NCBI GenBank assembly: GCA_048394785.1
Contig: DBFJGL010000067.1
Span: forward strand, 1-12,021
DNA from: DBFJGL01 sp048394785
GTDB taxonomy: Bacteria > Bacillota > Clostridia > Christensenellales > CAG-917
Direction: 5' to 3'
DNA: 12,021 bases
Shown here: positions 1 to 5,956 of the stretch, piece after piece
How positions within the stretch are numbered: the stretch's first letter is position 1
Layout of the letters: every line of letters starts with the position of its first letter
Position numbers and translations under genes: made by a program
Notes under the pieces: generated by a model
Databases searched by the model: none
The model's input: only the letters and a program-made list of their open reading frames with translations
What the model was told of the DNA's origin: nothing

Positions 1-464
1 ACTCTATGCCGGGCGCGCTCGGAAGCGTTGTCGGAGTGGTGTTTTTCCTGCTGGTTTTGTTTGCGGCAATAACTTCCGCAATCGCGCTTATCGAAGTAAA
101 CGTCGCCGTGCTCACCGAAAAACTGAATATGAAACGGAGCTGGGCTTCGCTTGCTGTGGTCGGAGCGGCGACGGCAGTGGGGTGTATCGTTTCTCTTTCG
201 CAGGGCGGATACATAGGCGGCGCGGATTTGCTCGCAGGGTTCGACACTTTTGCAAATACTTTCCTCTTGCCGTTTGTGGGCGTTTGCACCTGCATATACG
301 TCGGTTACGTCTGGAAGTCGCAGAACGCAATCGCCGAACTTACCGCGCACAGCGACGCCGCCACGTTCAGACTCGGCAAAGTTTGGTCGTTCAACATCAA
401 GCTAATCTGTCCCATTATGATTGCGATATTGTTGGTGTACGGCATAGTGATGTTGTTCATATGA
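1..464 (+). CDS. Na+-dependent symporter of the NSS (neurotransmitter:sodium symporter) family, C-terminal part
   Basis: The reading frame is open from base 3 of the window, so the 5' end lies outside. About 153 C-terminal residues are present. The segment beginning at the Met at base 6 matches transmembrane helix 8 of bacterial NSS transporters (LeuT/MhsT type): a run of F/L/V residues, then AAITSAIALIE. Its adjacent Thr-Ser (residues 23-24 from that Met) aligns with the pair that coordinates the second Na+ ion in LeuT. Further hydrophobic segments follow at about residues 47-67, 82-103 and 131-151, consistent with the last helices of an 11-12-helix protein. The family imports amino acids or related compounds across the cytoplasmic membrane using the Na+ gradient; the substrate cannot be read from this part. 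The Met at base 6 is internal and is not the true start. A Dabb-domain gene follows after 40 bp. Confidence 0.88.
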   Translation, partial: SMPGALGSVVGVVFFLLVLFAAITSAIALIEVNVAVLTEKLNMKRSWASLAVVGAATAVGCIVSLSQGGYIGGADLLAGFDTFANTFLLPFVGVCTCIYVGYVWKSQNAIAELTAHSDAATFRLGKVWSFNIKLICPIMIAILLVYGIVMLFI

Positions 465-504
465 CCGTCCGCCGCCAACCCGAAAACAACCCAAGGAGAA
501 TATT

Positions 505-795
505 ATGGTCAAACACATTGTTTGTTTCAAACTGAAAGAGCCTACCGCCCAAAAATGCGCCGAGCTTAAAGAAACGCTGCTGTCGATGGAAGGACGCGTC
601 CCGCAGCTCAGAAGCATAGAGGTGGGCGTCGATTTTTTGCACAGCGACCGCAGTTATGATATCTGTCTTATCGTGTGCGTTGACGACAGAGCCGCGCTCG
701 AAGCGTATCAGAAAGACGAATATCACTGTTCCGCAGTGAAGCCGGTAATGCACGCCGCAAGAGAGGCGAGCGTCGCGGTTGATTTCGAATTCTGA
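505..795 (+). CDS. Dabb-domain (stress-responsive A/B barrel) protein
   Basis: The 96-residue product begins MVKHIVCFKLKE, the typical opening of the dimeric alpha/beta-barrel (Dabb) family, and continues with a Leu-rich helix and a strand (IEVGVDF). It also has the characteristic segment YDICLIVCVDDRAALEAYQKDEYH, split here as YDICLIVCVDD (about 50-60) and RAALEAYQKDEYH (about 61-73). The length is typical. An AAGGAG ribosome binding site at 493-498 lies 6 nt before the ATG. Dabb proteins form cytosolic dimers. Some are enzymes on small hydrophobic molecules, but most bacterial members have no known reaction, and nothing here assigns one. The gene is 40 bp behind the symporter on the same strand, so co-transcription is likely. 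Confidence 0.85.
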   Translation: MVKHIVCFKLKEPTAQKCAELKETLLSMEGRVPQLRSIEVGVDFLHSDRSYDICLIVCVDDRAALEAYQKDEYHCSAVKPVMHAAREASVAVDFEF

Positions 796-799
796 AAAC

Positions 800-842
800 T
801 TTTCCGATTGGCGGAAAGTGCTTAAACCAAATACTTTTTTTA
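800..842 (+). terminator. Weak candidate terminator after the Dabb gene
   Basis: Two alternative hairpins overlap here. One is TTTCCG (801-806) with CGGAAA (812-817), which has no adjacent T-run. The other is AAAGT (815-819) with ACTTT (833-837), followed by more T residues to 841. Neither is a textbook intrinsic terminator, but the position between the Dabb stop and the next promoter region fits. Confidence 0.3.
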
Positions 843-883
843 CAAGAATAATCGTTTGCACATACTGTCAAATATACATTCTG

Positions 884-896
884 TATTATTAAACTA
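884..896 (+). promoter_or_regulatory. -10 box TATTAT placed for a leaderless start of the XRE gene
   Basis: TATTAT at 884-889 is followed by 6 nt and then the A of the ATG at 896, the spacing at which transcription would normally start. No good -35 hexamer is found 16-18 bp upstream. TTGCAC at 856-861 is 22 bp away, which is too far. The -10 box is preceded by TG. Confidence is limited by the missing -35. Confidence 0.4.
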
Positions 897-1090
897 TGAA
901 CTTCGCTCAAAATCTTAAACAACTCAGGCTAGAACAAAAATTATCGCAGAGGGAGCTTGCCGAAAAGGTGGGCGTCACCCAACAATGCGTGAGCGAATGG
1001 GAGAAGGGCAAAATTGACCCGACCCTTACTTACGTTGTAAAGCTGTCCAAAATCTTCGGCGTTACGATTGACGCGCTTGTGTTCGACTGA
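896..1090 (+). CDS. Small XRE-family HTH transcriptional regulator
   Basis: The 64-residue product is a bare Cro/C1-type helix-turn-helix. N-terminal helix 1 (about 1-14) is followed by SQRELAEKVGVTQQCVSEWEKG (about 17-38, which includes the turn AEKVGVTQ and recognition helix). IDPTLTYVVKLSKIFGVTIDALVF closes the five-helix fold. There is no separate ligand or oligomerisation domain. Single-domain XRE proteins of 60-75 residues are common in Bacillota and bind short operators as dimers; the target here is unknown. The ATG has no Shine-Dalgarno sequence (the 12 bases before it are A/T-rich with no purine run), and it fits a leaderless transcript. A strong terminator about 90 bp downstream suggests a single-gene unit. 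Confidence 0.9.
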   Translation: MNFAQNLKQLRLEQKLSQRELAEKVGVTQQCVSEWEKGKIDPTLTYVVKLSKIFGVTIDALVFD

Positions 1091-1178
1091 CCGCCTGCGG
1101 GATACGCAAAAGCAAAGACCTTTTCGACAGGCTGAGTAGCGACGAGTTTTCGGCTGAAACCGATTTGATAACGTACGG

Positions 1179-1208
1179 AAAACGGACGACATTAGTCGTC
1201 CGTTTTTT
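1179..1208 (+). terminator. Rho-independent terminator after the XRE gene
   Basis: A perfect 12-bp stem (1179-1190 with 1195-1206, core ACGGACGAC / GTCGTCCGT) with loop ATTA runs into six T residues (1203-1208). On the minus strand the stem is followed by only four T residues and then CCG, so it may also weakly stop yitT transcripts arriving from the right. Confidence 0.9.
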
Positions 1209-1280
1209 ATGTCGCAAACAGCGTAAAACGCGTTTTTGAAAATTATTTTCGCAGTAAGCCGCTGTGCCGCCGATAACGGA

Positions 1281-1298
1281 AAATACAGTCTTGTATTT
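1281..1298 (-). terminator. Hairpin at the yitT stop codon, weak terminator candidate
   Basis: AAATACA (1281-1287) pairs perfectly with TGTATTT (1292-1298) around the loop GTCT. It overlaps the TAA stop (1297-1299). On the minus strand the stem ends in four T residues followed by CCG, so it is at best a weak terminator. It may act as an mRNA 3'-end hairpin. Confidence 0.3.
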
Positions 1299-2289
1299 AC
1301 GCGTTGCTTACCGGGGTGCGGAAACCGTTGCCGTTGACTTCGCGCGCTTTGGTTATATACATAAAGGCGTTGGGGTCTTTATCGTTGATTATTTTTTTGA
1401 CCGTGTTTATCTGTTTTTTGCGCACGACGCAAATCAAAACCTTATGTTCGTCGCCCGTGTAGTGTCCGATGCCGTTGATTGAGGTCACTCCGCGGTGCAG
1501 TCGGGAGGTGATTTCATCGGCTATTTCGTCGGGTTTATCGGATATGATGTTGAAAACGATTGACGATTCCATACCCGATTGAATGACGTCCGCGACTTCC
1601 GACGTGGTTACCTGCGAAATGAAGGAGTAGAGTATGGGCGAGAGTACGGCGGTCATAACCGCGGTCGCGCCCTGCGAGAAGTCGATGCCGATAAATCCCA
1701 GACCGCCCGACGCAATTACGATGATGCAGTCGCAGGCGAAAATCCACCATTGAACGTCCGTGGACGGATTGTAGCGGTATATGATTTTACCGAGTATGTC
1801 TGTGCCGCCCATAGACATATTGTTGCGAAGCATAAAACCGAGCGCAATGCCGCATCCCGCGCCGCCTGCAACCGACGCGAGCAGACGCAAACTGCTTTCG
1901 TTGCTGGCGCTGTAAAATTGCGGAAAATCAACCGCGCTGAAAAGTCCCATAAACGCGGAGTATATGCCTACTACGACGAGGGTGTTGAATGCAAATCGCT
2001 TGTTAAGCAGGAACAATGCGGCTATAAGCAAGGGCAGGTTGAGAACAAACCCCGTTACGGCGGGGTTGAAAACCGTTTCCGCGAGGTGCTCGTTGAAGGG
2101 CAGTACGGCGTTGTATATCAGAGAAGAAAGACCGCTCAGTCCGCCGGGAGCAAAACCGTTGGGTATAATGAACACGTAAGTGAAAATGGCTCGGATAAAT
2201 GCAAGAACCGTCAGAAACAGATAGTATTTGCAATATCTCAGAGCCTTTTCGGTTGAGGGTTTGAGCTGTTTGTGTGTATGTTTTCCCAT
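1297..2289 (-). CDS. YitT-family membrane protein (DUF161 + C-terminal DUF2179)
   Basis: The product is about 330 residues. After a short basic N-terminus, several hydrophobic helices span about residues 25-220, including the family-typical segment FIIPNGFAPGGLSGLSSLIY near the first helices and the GGTDILGKIIYRYNP region in the middle. A soluble C-terminal domain (about 235-320, with FNIISDKPDEIADEI, GVTSINGIG and KVLICVVRKKQ) matches DUF2179. Members are integral membrane proteins thought to be transporter-like, but their substrate and mechanism are not established. I chose the ATG at 2289; a TTG two codons upstream (2295) is the only other in-frame start before a stop. Neither has a Shine-Dalgarno sequence. 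A GC-rich palindrome lies just ahead of the start. Confidence 0.9.
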   Translation of the reverse strand: MGKHTHKQLKPSTEKALRYCKYYLFLTVLAFIRAIFTYVFIIPNGFAPGGLSGLSSLIYNAVLPFNEHLAETVFNPAVTGFVLNLPLLIAALFLLNKRFAFNTLVVVGIYSAFMGLFSAVDFPQFYSASNESSLRLLASVAGGAGCGIALGFMLRNNMSMGGTDILGKIIYRYNPSTDVQWWIFACDCIIVIASGGLGFIGIDFSQGATAVMTAVLSPILYSFISQVTTSEVADVIQSGMESSIVFNIISDKPDEIADEITSRLHRGVTSINGIGHYTGDEHKVLICVVRKKQINTVKKIINDKDPNAFMYITKAREVNGNGFRTPVSNA

Positions 2290-2301
2290 ATCCAAATAAG
2301 T

Positions 2302-2317
2302 GCGCGTACTTACGCGC
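2302..2317 (-). promoter_or_regulatory. GC-rich palindrome in the yitT leader
   Basis: GCGCGTA (2302-2308) and TACGCGC (2311-2317) form a perfect inverted repeat with a 2-bp centre, or a 6-bp GC-rich RNA stem with a 4-nt loop. It lies 13-28 nt before the ATG and occupies the place where a ribosome binding site would be. It could hinder initiation or bind a regulator; neither is demonstrated. Confidence 0.4.
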
Positions 2318-2336
2318 CGCGCCCGCGCAGTTTTTT

Positions 2337-2377
2337 ATTATATTACAATTATTTACCGTATGACATAGTGTAGTCAA
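2337..2377 (-). promoter_or_regulatory. Promoter region of yitT
   Basis: Two overlapping candidates read leftwards. TTGACT (2377-2372) with AATAAT (2353-2348) has an 18-bp spacer. A perfect TATAAT (2342-2337) has only a partial -35, ATGTCA (2366-2361), 18 bp upstream. Either would give a leader of roughly 40-52 nt. Confidence 0.5.
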
Positions 2378-2545
2378 TCGCAAAGAAAAGTCAAGCGTTT
2401 TGCGGTTGCGCAAACATTAAAACAATATATTGTTATCCGATGGGCGGATTTACGCACTCGATGATAAGTTCCGCCGCGGGAATATAAGTTGTCGCGACGG
2501 CTCGTAAAACAGCATTTGCGGCATACTCATGGCAAAATATGCGTA
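2378..2545. other. Divergent intergenic region between yitT and the deacylase gene
   Basis: No supportable gene is seen here. The region contains two perfect palindromes, TTGCGCAA (2406-2413) and the 14-bp AACAATATATTGTT (2421-2434), between the outward-facing promoters. The rest shows no terminator, RNA gene or coding pattern that I can recognise. Confidence 0.5.
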
Positions 2546-2586
2546 TTGACGATGTGCCCTGCCGATGTTATTATGTATACAGGAGG
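2546..2586 (+). promoter_or_regulatory. Promoter and ribosome binding site of the deacylase gene
   Basis: TTGACG (2546-2551), a 17-bp spacer and TATTAT (2569-2574), with TG at 2566-2567 making an extended -10. Six nt further on is the A at 2581, which is also the first base of AGGAGG (2581-2586). The predicted mRNA therefore starts at its own Shine-Dalgarno sequence, with an 11-nt leader. Confidence 0.75.
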
Positions 2587-2591
2587 AAATT

Positions 2592-4169
2592 ATGGCTACA
2601 TTACTTAAACAAGGACTTATCATTGACGGAAGCGGCAAAAAAGGTTTTATCGGCGATATTCTTATAGATAAAGACCGAGTTGTGAAAGTTGCGGAAAATA
2701 TCGACGCTGCCGACTGCGACGTTCTCGACTGTCGCGGAGCGGTGATTGCTCCGGGCTTTATAGACGCGCATTCGCACAACGATTTCTTTTACGATTACGA
2801 CAATGCGGAAGATTTTTACCGTCCGTTCATCGAGCAGGGCATAACCACTCAGATTACGGGAAACTGTGGTTTTTCGCCCTTCGGAGTGGCTGAGGACAGC
2901 AAGTATAAGGATAAAGTCGGCGGCGGACTTTTTCACGCCAAGAACGCAGGCTCGTTCAAGGATTTCGTAAAGGCGGCGGAAAACAGAATATTCGTCAATA
3001 TCGTGCCGCTCATCGGGCAGGGTACCACGCGCATAAGCATATCGGGATACGATTCCGAACCTCTCGGAAAAGAGGACATAGAACGTGAAATGAAGCTTGT
3101 GGACGAAGCTATGGAGAACGGGGCGTTCGGCGGTTCGTTCGGCTTTATGTACGAGCCGGGTATGTACGCCAAGGAAGACGAACTGTTGGAGTTTGCAAAG
3201 CGCATAGCAAAGTACGACGGCATTCTTACCATACATCCGCGCGCGTGCTCGAAAGTCGCGCTCGGTTATCCGCTCCTTTCAAAACCGCACATTGAAATCG
3301 CGCTTGACGAGGTGGCGCGCATAGCGGAGCAGTCGGGAGTGAGAACGGAGTATTCGCACCTCATTTTCGTAGGTCAGACGTCTTGGAAAAGCCTCGAACC
3401 GATGCTTGCGAAATTCCGCGAGCTGAGAGCGCGCGGCGTGGAAATCGCGTATGACAATTATTCGTTTACGTACGGCGCGTCCGTTATAACCATAGTGCTG
3501 CCTTCGTGGTATCTCGCGCTGTCCAAAGAGGAGCGCAAAAAGCCCTTCAATATGTTCAAATTGAAGCTTATGACGTACATCACGAAGTACGCGCTCGGCA
3601 TAGATTTTTGCGACTTTACCGTGGCGTACATCTCGCCCGAGCACAAATGCTATGAGGGTAAAACCGTTTCGGAGTGTGCGAGGGAGGAAGGGTTGTCTGA
3701 TTTCGATATGTACATCAAACTCGTGGATTTGAGCGACGGACAGGGCAGGCTTTATCTCGACAAATATTACAACGAAGAAATAATAAAGCGTCTTATGAAC
3801 GACGATTTGTCGGTGTTTATGACGGACGCCTGGGTAGAGGAAGCAGGCACGCAGAACGGCGCGGCGTATCAGGGCTTTCCGTATTTTTTGGTGAGGGCAA
3901 AAGAATACGGCATTCCGCTTGAAAAGGTGGTGCGCAAGATGACGGGCGCAACCGCGGACCGTTTCCGCATACCCGACAGAGGATACATCAAAGAGGGTGC
4001 GTTTGCCGACTTTACGATTTTCGATTACGATAAGGTAAAGGTAAATCCCAAACAGCCCGACTTCAAGCCCGAAGGTATAAAATACGTTATAGTCAACGGC
4101 GAATGCGTGGTAAAAGACGGCGTATACGAGTCAAAACGCGCCGGCAAGGTGATACTGAAACAGAACTGA
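2592..4169 (+). CDS. N-acyl-D-amino-acid deacylase-like amidohydrolase
   Basis: The 525-residue product belongs to the metal-dependent amidohydrolase superfamily and most resembles D-aminoacylases, which hydrolyse N-acyl-D-amino acids to D-amino acids in the cytosol. Visible motifs are APGFIDAHSHND (metal ligands H60 and H62), TGNCGFSP (C92, the conserved metal-bridging Cys of D-aminoacylases), IHPR (H215), YSHL (H256) and MTDAW (D412, the position of the general-base Asp). The closing beta-sandwich segment GYIKEGAFADFTIFDYD is also present. The length is usual for the family. The ATG at 2592 follows AGGAGG with 5 nt between; an upstream in-frame ATG at 2565 lies inside the promoter and is rejected. 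Several motifs differ from characterised enzymes (HPR for H-M/I-R, TDAW for SDG), so the acyl group and the amino acid remain open. The gene is monocistronic, ending at a terminator. Confidence 0.85.
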   Translation: MATLLKQGLIIDGSGKKGFIGDILIDKDRVVKVAENIDAADCDVLDCRGAVIAPGFIDAHSHNDFFYDYDNAEDFYRPFIEQGITTQITGNCGFSPFGVAEDSKYKDKVGGGLFHAKNAGSFKDFVKAAENRIFVNIVPLIGQGTTRISISGYDSEPLGKEDIEREMKLVDEAMENGAFGGSFGFMYEPGMYAKEDELLEFAKRIAKYDGILTIHPRACSKVALGYPLLSKPHIEIALDEVARIAEQSGVRTEYSHLIFVGQTSWKSLEPMLAKFRELRARGVEIAYDNYSFTYGASVITIVLPSWYLALSKEERKKPFNMFKLKLMTYITKYALGIDFCDFTVAYISPEHKCYEGKTVSECAREEGLSDFDMYIKLVDLSDGQGRLYLDKYYNEEIIKRLMNDDLSVFMTDAWVEEAGTQNGAAYQGFPYFLVRAKEYGIPLEKVVRKMTGATADRFRIPDRGYIKEGAFADFTIFDYDKVKVNPKQPDFKPEGIKYVIVNGECVVKDGVYESKRAGKVILKQN

Positions 4170-4278
4170 GCGCATTGTGCTTTGCGACTTAAAGACTGAG
4201 TCGTGCGCGCGAACACAGCGAAACAACGGCGCGAAGTTCGAATGCAAACAAGAAAATCAGCTGAATATCAATAATCGC

Positions 4279-4305
4279 AAAAAGGACGGTTAAACCGTCC
4301 TTTTT
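4279..4305. terminator. Bidirectional terminator between the deacylase and rubrerythrin genes
   Basis: A perfect 12-bp stem (AAAAAGGACGGT, 4279-4290, with ACCGTCCTTTTT, 4294-4305) closes on a 3-nt loop. It ends in five T residues on both strands, so it can stop both the deacylase transcript and the converging rubrerythrin transcript. Confidence 0.92.
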
Positions 4306-4354
4306 GAAATTATAAACTGCGCTTACCGAATAAGTTGCATTGTACGTACGGTTT

Positions 4355-4394
4355 ATAAAAGTCGGGAGATTGGAAAATCCATCGCGACTTTTAT
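4355..4394 (-). other. Long imperfect hairpin downstream of rubrerythrin
   Basis: ATAAAAGTCG (4355-4364) pairs perfectly with CGACTTTTAT (4385-4394). Between them a second short stem is possible (GAT, a one-base bulge, GGA with TCC, ATC). It starts 13 bp past the rubrerythrin stop. No T-run follows it, so it looks more like a 3'-end stabiliser or attenuating hairpin than a stand-alone terminator. Confidence 0.45.
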
Positions 4395-4407
4395 GCCGAT
4401 TAAGGGT

Positions 4408-5001
4408 TTATGCTTCGTCCTGCAACTTAATCAAAGCGACGCCTTGTTTTGCTTTGCATACGGGGCAGATTTCAAACGCTTCTTTCGCCTCTTCTTCGTA
4501 TCCGCAGCCGCCGCACTTCCATTTTACTTTCTTCGTCTTTTTGTACATGGTGCCGTTTTTCAGCTGTTCGTACATCTGCTCGAAGAACATTTTATGGCAG
4601 GTTTCAATCTGGACAAGGTTTTTATAAAGAGCCGCGATTTCGGGGAAGCCTTCTTCGCGCGCTATTCTTTCGTATTCGGGATATATGCGCTCCGCTTCAA
4701 TAGCTTCGTCTTCCGCCGCAAGCTTCAAATTGTCTAACAGGTTCCACTTTTCCTTGAAAGGATAGCCCGAGGCGATATCGATGTTTTCAATCGTTTTGTC
4801 GCTTGCCTGCTGAATGAACGTATAAAACATTCTCGCGTGGTTGAACTCCTGATATACGATTTTGTCGATAAGGTCGGAAAGGGCGGTATAGCCTTCTTTT
4901 CTCGCGCCGTATTCGATGAATTTGTAGCGTACCTGAGCCTGACATTCGCCGGCGTACGATTTTGCCAAATTGAGATAGGTTTTGCTTTCTATGAGTTTCA
5001 T
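4408..5001 (-). CDS. rbr: Rubrerythrin (diiron domain + C-terminal rubredoxin-like domain)
   Basis: The 197-residue product has an N-terminal ferritin-like four-helix domain with GECQAQVRY (E19), QEFNHAR (E52, H55), the acidic stretch EDEAIEAE (97-104) and IETCHKMF (E133, H136). These supply the diiron ligands expected of rubrerythrin. The C-terminus carries a rubredoxin-type iron site, CGGC (C163, C166) and CPVC (C179, C182). Rubrerythrins reduce hydrogen peroxide in the cytoplasm of anaerobes, taking electrons from reduced rubredoxin or NAD(P)H-dependent partners. I chose the ATG at 5001 because AGGAGGT (5006-5012) precedes it; a longer frame to 5064 overlaps the promoter. The gene is divergent from mrp and has its own promoter, which overlaps a palindrome. 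Confidence 0.95.
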   Translation of the reverse strand: MKLIESKTYLNLAKSYAGECQAQVRYKFIEYGARKEGYTALSDLIDKIVYQEFNHARMFYTFIQQASDKTIENIDIASGYPFKEKWNLLDNLKLAAEDEAIEAERIYPEYERIAREEGFPEIAALYKNLVQIETCHKMFFEQMYEQLKNGTMYKKTKKVKWKCGGCGYEEEAKEAFEICPVCKAKQGVALIKLQDEA

Positions 5002-5042
5002 ATTTACCTCCTGTTTGAGTAAGTATTCGCAAAATCGGCAAA

Positions 5043-5072
5043 AATATACCCGCAATACGCGCAACTTGGCAA
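5043..5072 (-). promoter_or_regulatory. Promoter of rubrerythrin
   Basis: Reading leftwards, TTGCCA (5072-5067) and TATATT (5048-5043) each match the consensus at five of six positions and are separated by 18 bp. Transcription would start near 5036, about 35 nt before the ATG. Confidence 0.65.
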
Positions 5073-5075
5073 GTT
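5063..5075. promoter_or_regulatory. Candidate operator: 13-bp palindrome between rbr and mrp
   Basis: AACTTG and CAAGTT flank a single central G, giving a perfect inverted repeat. It covers the whole -35 box of the rubrerythrin promoter and ends 4 bp before the -35 box of mrp, so a bound protein could affect both. The sequence does not match the classic PerR box, and no regulator gene sits beside it. Confidence 0.5.
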
Positions 5076-5079
5076 CGGT

Positions 5080-5130
5080 TTGCTTTTCGCGGGTTGCGGT
5101 GTTATAATTTTGAAAATAAATATAAAGAGG
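5080..5130 (+). promoter_or_regulatory. Promoter and ribosome binding site of mrp
   Basis: A perfect TATAAT (5103-5108) preceded by TG (5100-5101) forms an extended -10 box. TTGCTT (5080-5085) lies 17 bp upstream as a partial -35. The ribosome binding site AAAGAGG is at 5124-5130, 7 nt before the ATG. Confidence 0.75.
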
Positions 5131-5137
5131 CTTGCTT

Positions 5138-5956
5138 ATGAGTGATTGTACGCACGATTGCGGAAGCTGTTCGGAAAACTGCGCGTCGAGAGATTTGCAC
5201 GAAAATCCGCATCAGTTAAGCAGAATAAAAAAGGTTGTAGCAGTAGTAAGCGGCAAAGGCGGAGTGGGCAAATCGCTTACCACCGCATTGCTCGCCGCGG
5301 CGGTTAACAGGCGCGGTTTCAAGACCGCCATATTGGACGCGGATATAACGGGACCGTCCATCCCCAAAATGTTCGGGGTAAGCGGCGGAGTTGAAGGCGA
5401 CGATACGGGTATGTACCCTCGCTCGTCGAAAGGCGGCATAAAGATGATGTCTTCCAACCTTCTTCTGCCCGAGGAAAACTCCCCCGTGCTTTGGAGAGGA
5501 CCGCTTATTGCCGGTATGGTAAAGCAGTTCTGGACGGACGTAATCTGGGGCGACGTGGATTATATGTTCGTGGATATGCCTCCCGGAACGGGCGACGTGC
5601 CCCTTACTGTGTTTCAATCCGTAAAAATCGACGGTATCGTCATAGTGACTTCTCCTCAGGAGCTTGTCAGTATGATTGTGGAAAAAGCCGTCAAGATGGC
5701 AAATATGATGAATATACCCATTTACGGCGTGGTTGAGAATATGAGCTATGTAAAATGCCCCGACTGCGGCAAGGATATAGTTATATTCGATAACTCCAAG
5801 GTGGACGAAGTCGCAACCGATTTTCACCTTGCGGTGCTTGCGAGAATGCCGCTCGACGCGGTGGTCGCAAAAGCGTGCGATAAAGGCGAGGTTGAAAACG
5901 TCACGGTCGACTATCTCGACGCGGCGGTCGCGCTTATTACGGACAGTGCAAAATGA
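5138..5956 (+). CDS. mrp: Mrp/NBP35-family P-loop ATPase (Fe-S cluster carrier)
   Basis: The 272-residue product has the deviant Walker A motif GKGGVGKS (39-46), the switch region DADITGPSIPKMFG, and FVDMPPGTGD as Walker B. The Mrp C-terminal pair CPDC (C207, C210) follows, and in homologues it holds a bridging [4Fe-4S] cluster in the dimer. The N-terminus has four cysteines (C4, C8, C11, C15) in the CxxxCxxCxxxC pattern seen in many clostridial members, a likely second metal or cluster site. The MIP18-like (DUF59) domain of E. coli Mrp is absent, so this is the short form. These cytosolic ATPases carry and transfer Fe-S clusters. The ATG at 5138 follows AAAGAGG. The stop overlaps the next start (ATGA), so translational coupling with the C_GCAxxG_C_C gene is likely. 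Confidence 0.93.
   Translation: MSDCTHDCGSCSENCASRDLHENPHQLSRIKKVVAVVSGKGGVGKSLTTALLAAAVNRRGFKTAILDADITGPSIPKMFGVSGGVEGDDTGMYPRSSKGGIKMMSSNLLLPEENSPVLWRGPLIAGMVKQFWTDVIWGDVDYMFVDMPPGTGDVPLTVFQSVKIDGIVIVTSPQELVSMIVEKAVKMANMMNIPIYGVVENMSYVKCPDCGKDIVIFDNSKVDEVATDFHLAVLARMPLDAVVAKACDKGEVENVTVDYLDAAVALITDSAK

Noticed and set aside
457..861. Minus-strand open frame of 134 codons opposite the Dabb gene.
   Set aside because: It lies antisense to a well-recognised gene, has no ribosome binding site and no family-like motifs; it is a shadow frame.
1084..1210. An open frame continuing after the XRE stop in another frame (contains KDLFDRLSSDEFSAETDL), possibly a frameshifted C-terminal extension.
   Set aside because: It has no start codon or ribosome binding site, and the 64-residue XRE protein is already a complete fold. 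The frame runs through the terminator stem, so it cannot be an ordinary coding region.
1579..2256. Plus-strand open frame of 225 codons opposite yitT.
   Set aside because: The composition is rich in Arg, Asn and Gly with no fold-like pattern, and the opposite strand encodes a clear YitT protein. It is a shadow frame.
5216..5827. Minus-strand open frame of 203 codons opposite mrp.
   Set aside because: It is His/Arg-rich and antisense to a motif-complete Mrp ATPase; a shadow of GC-biased codons.
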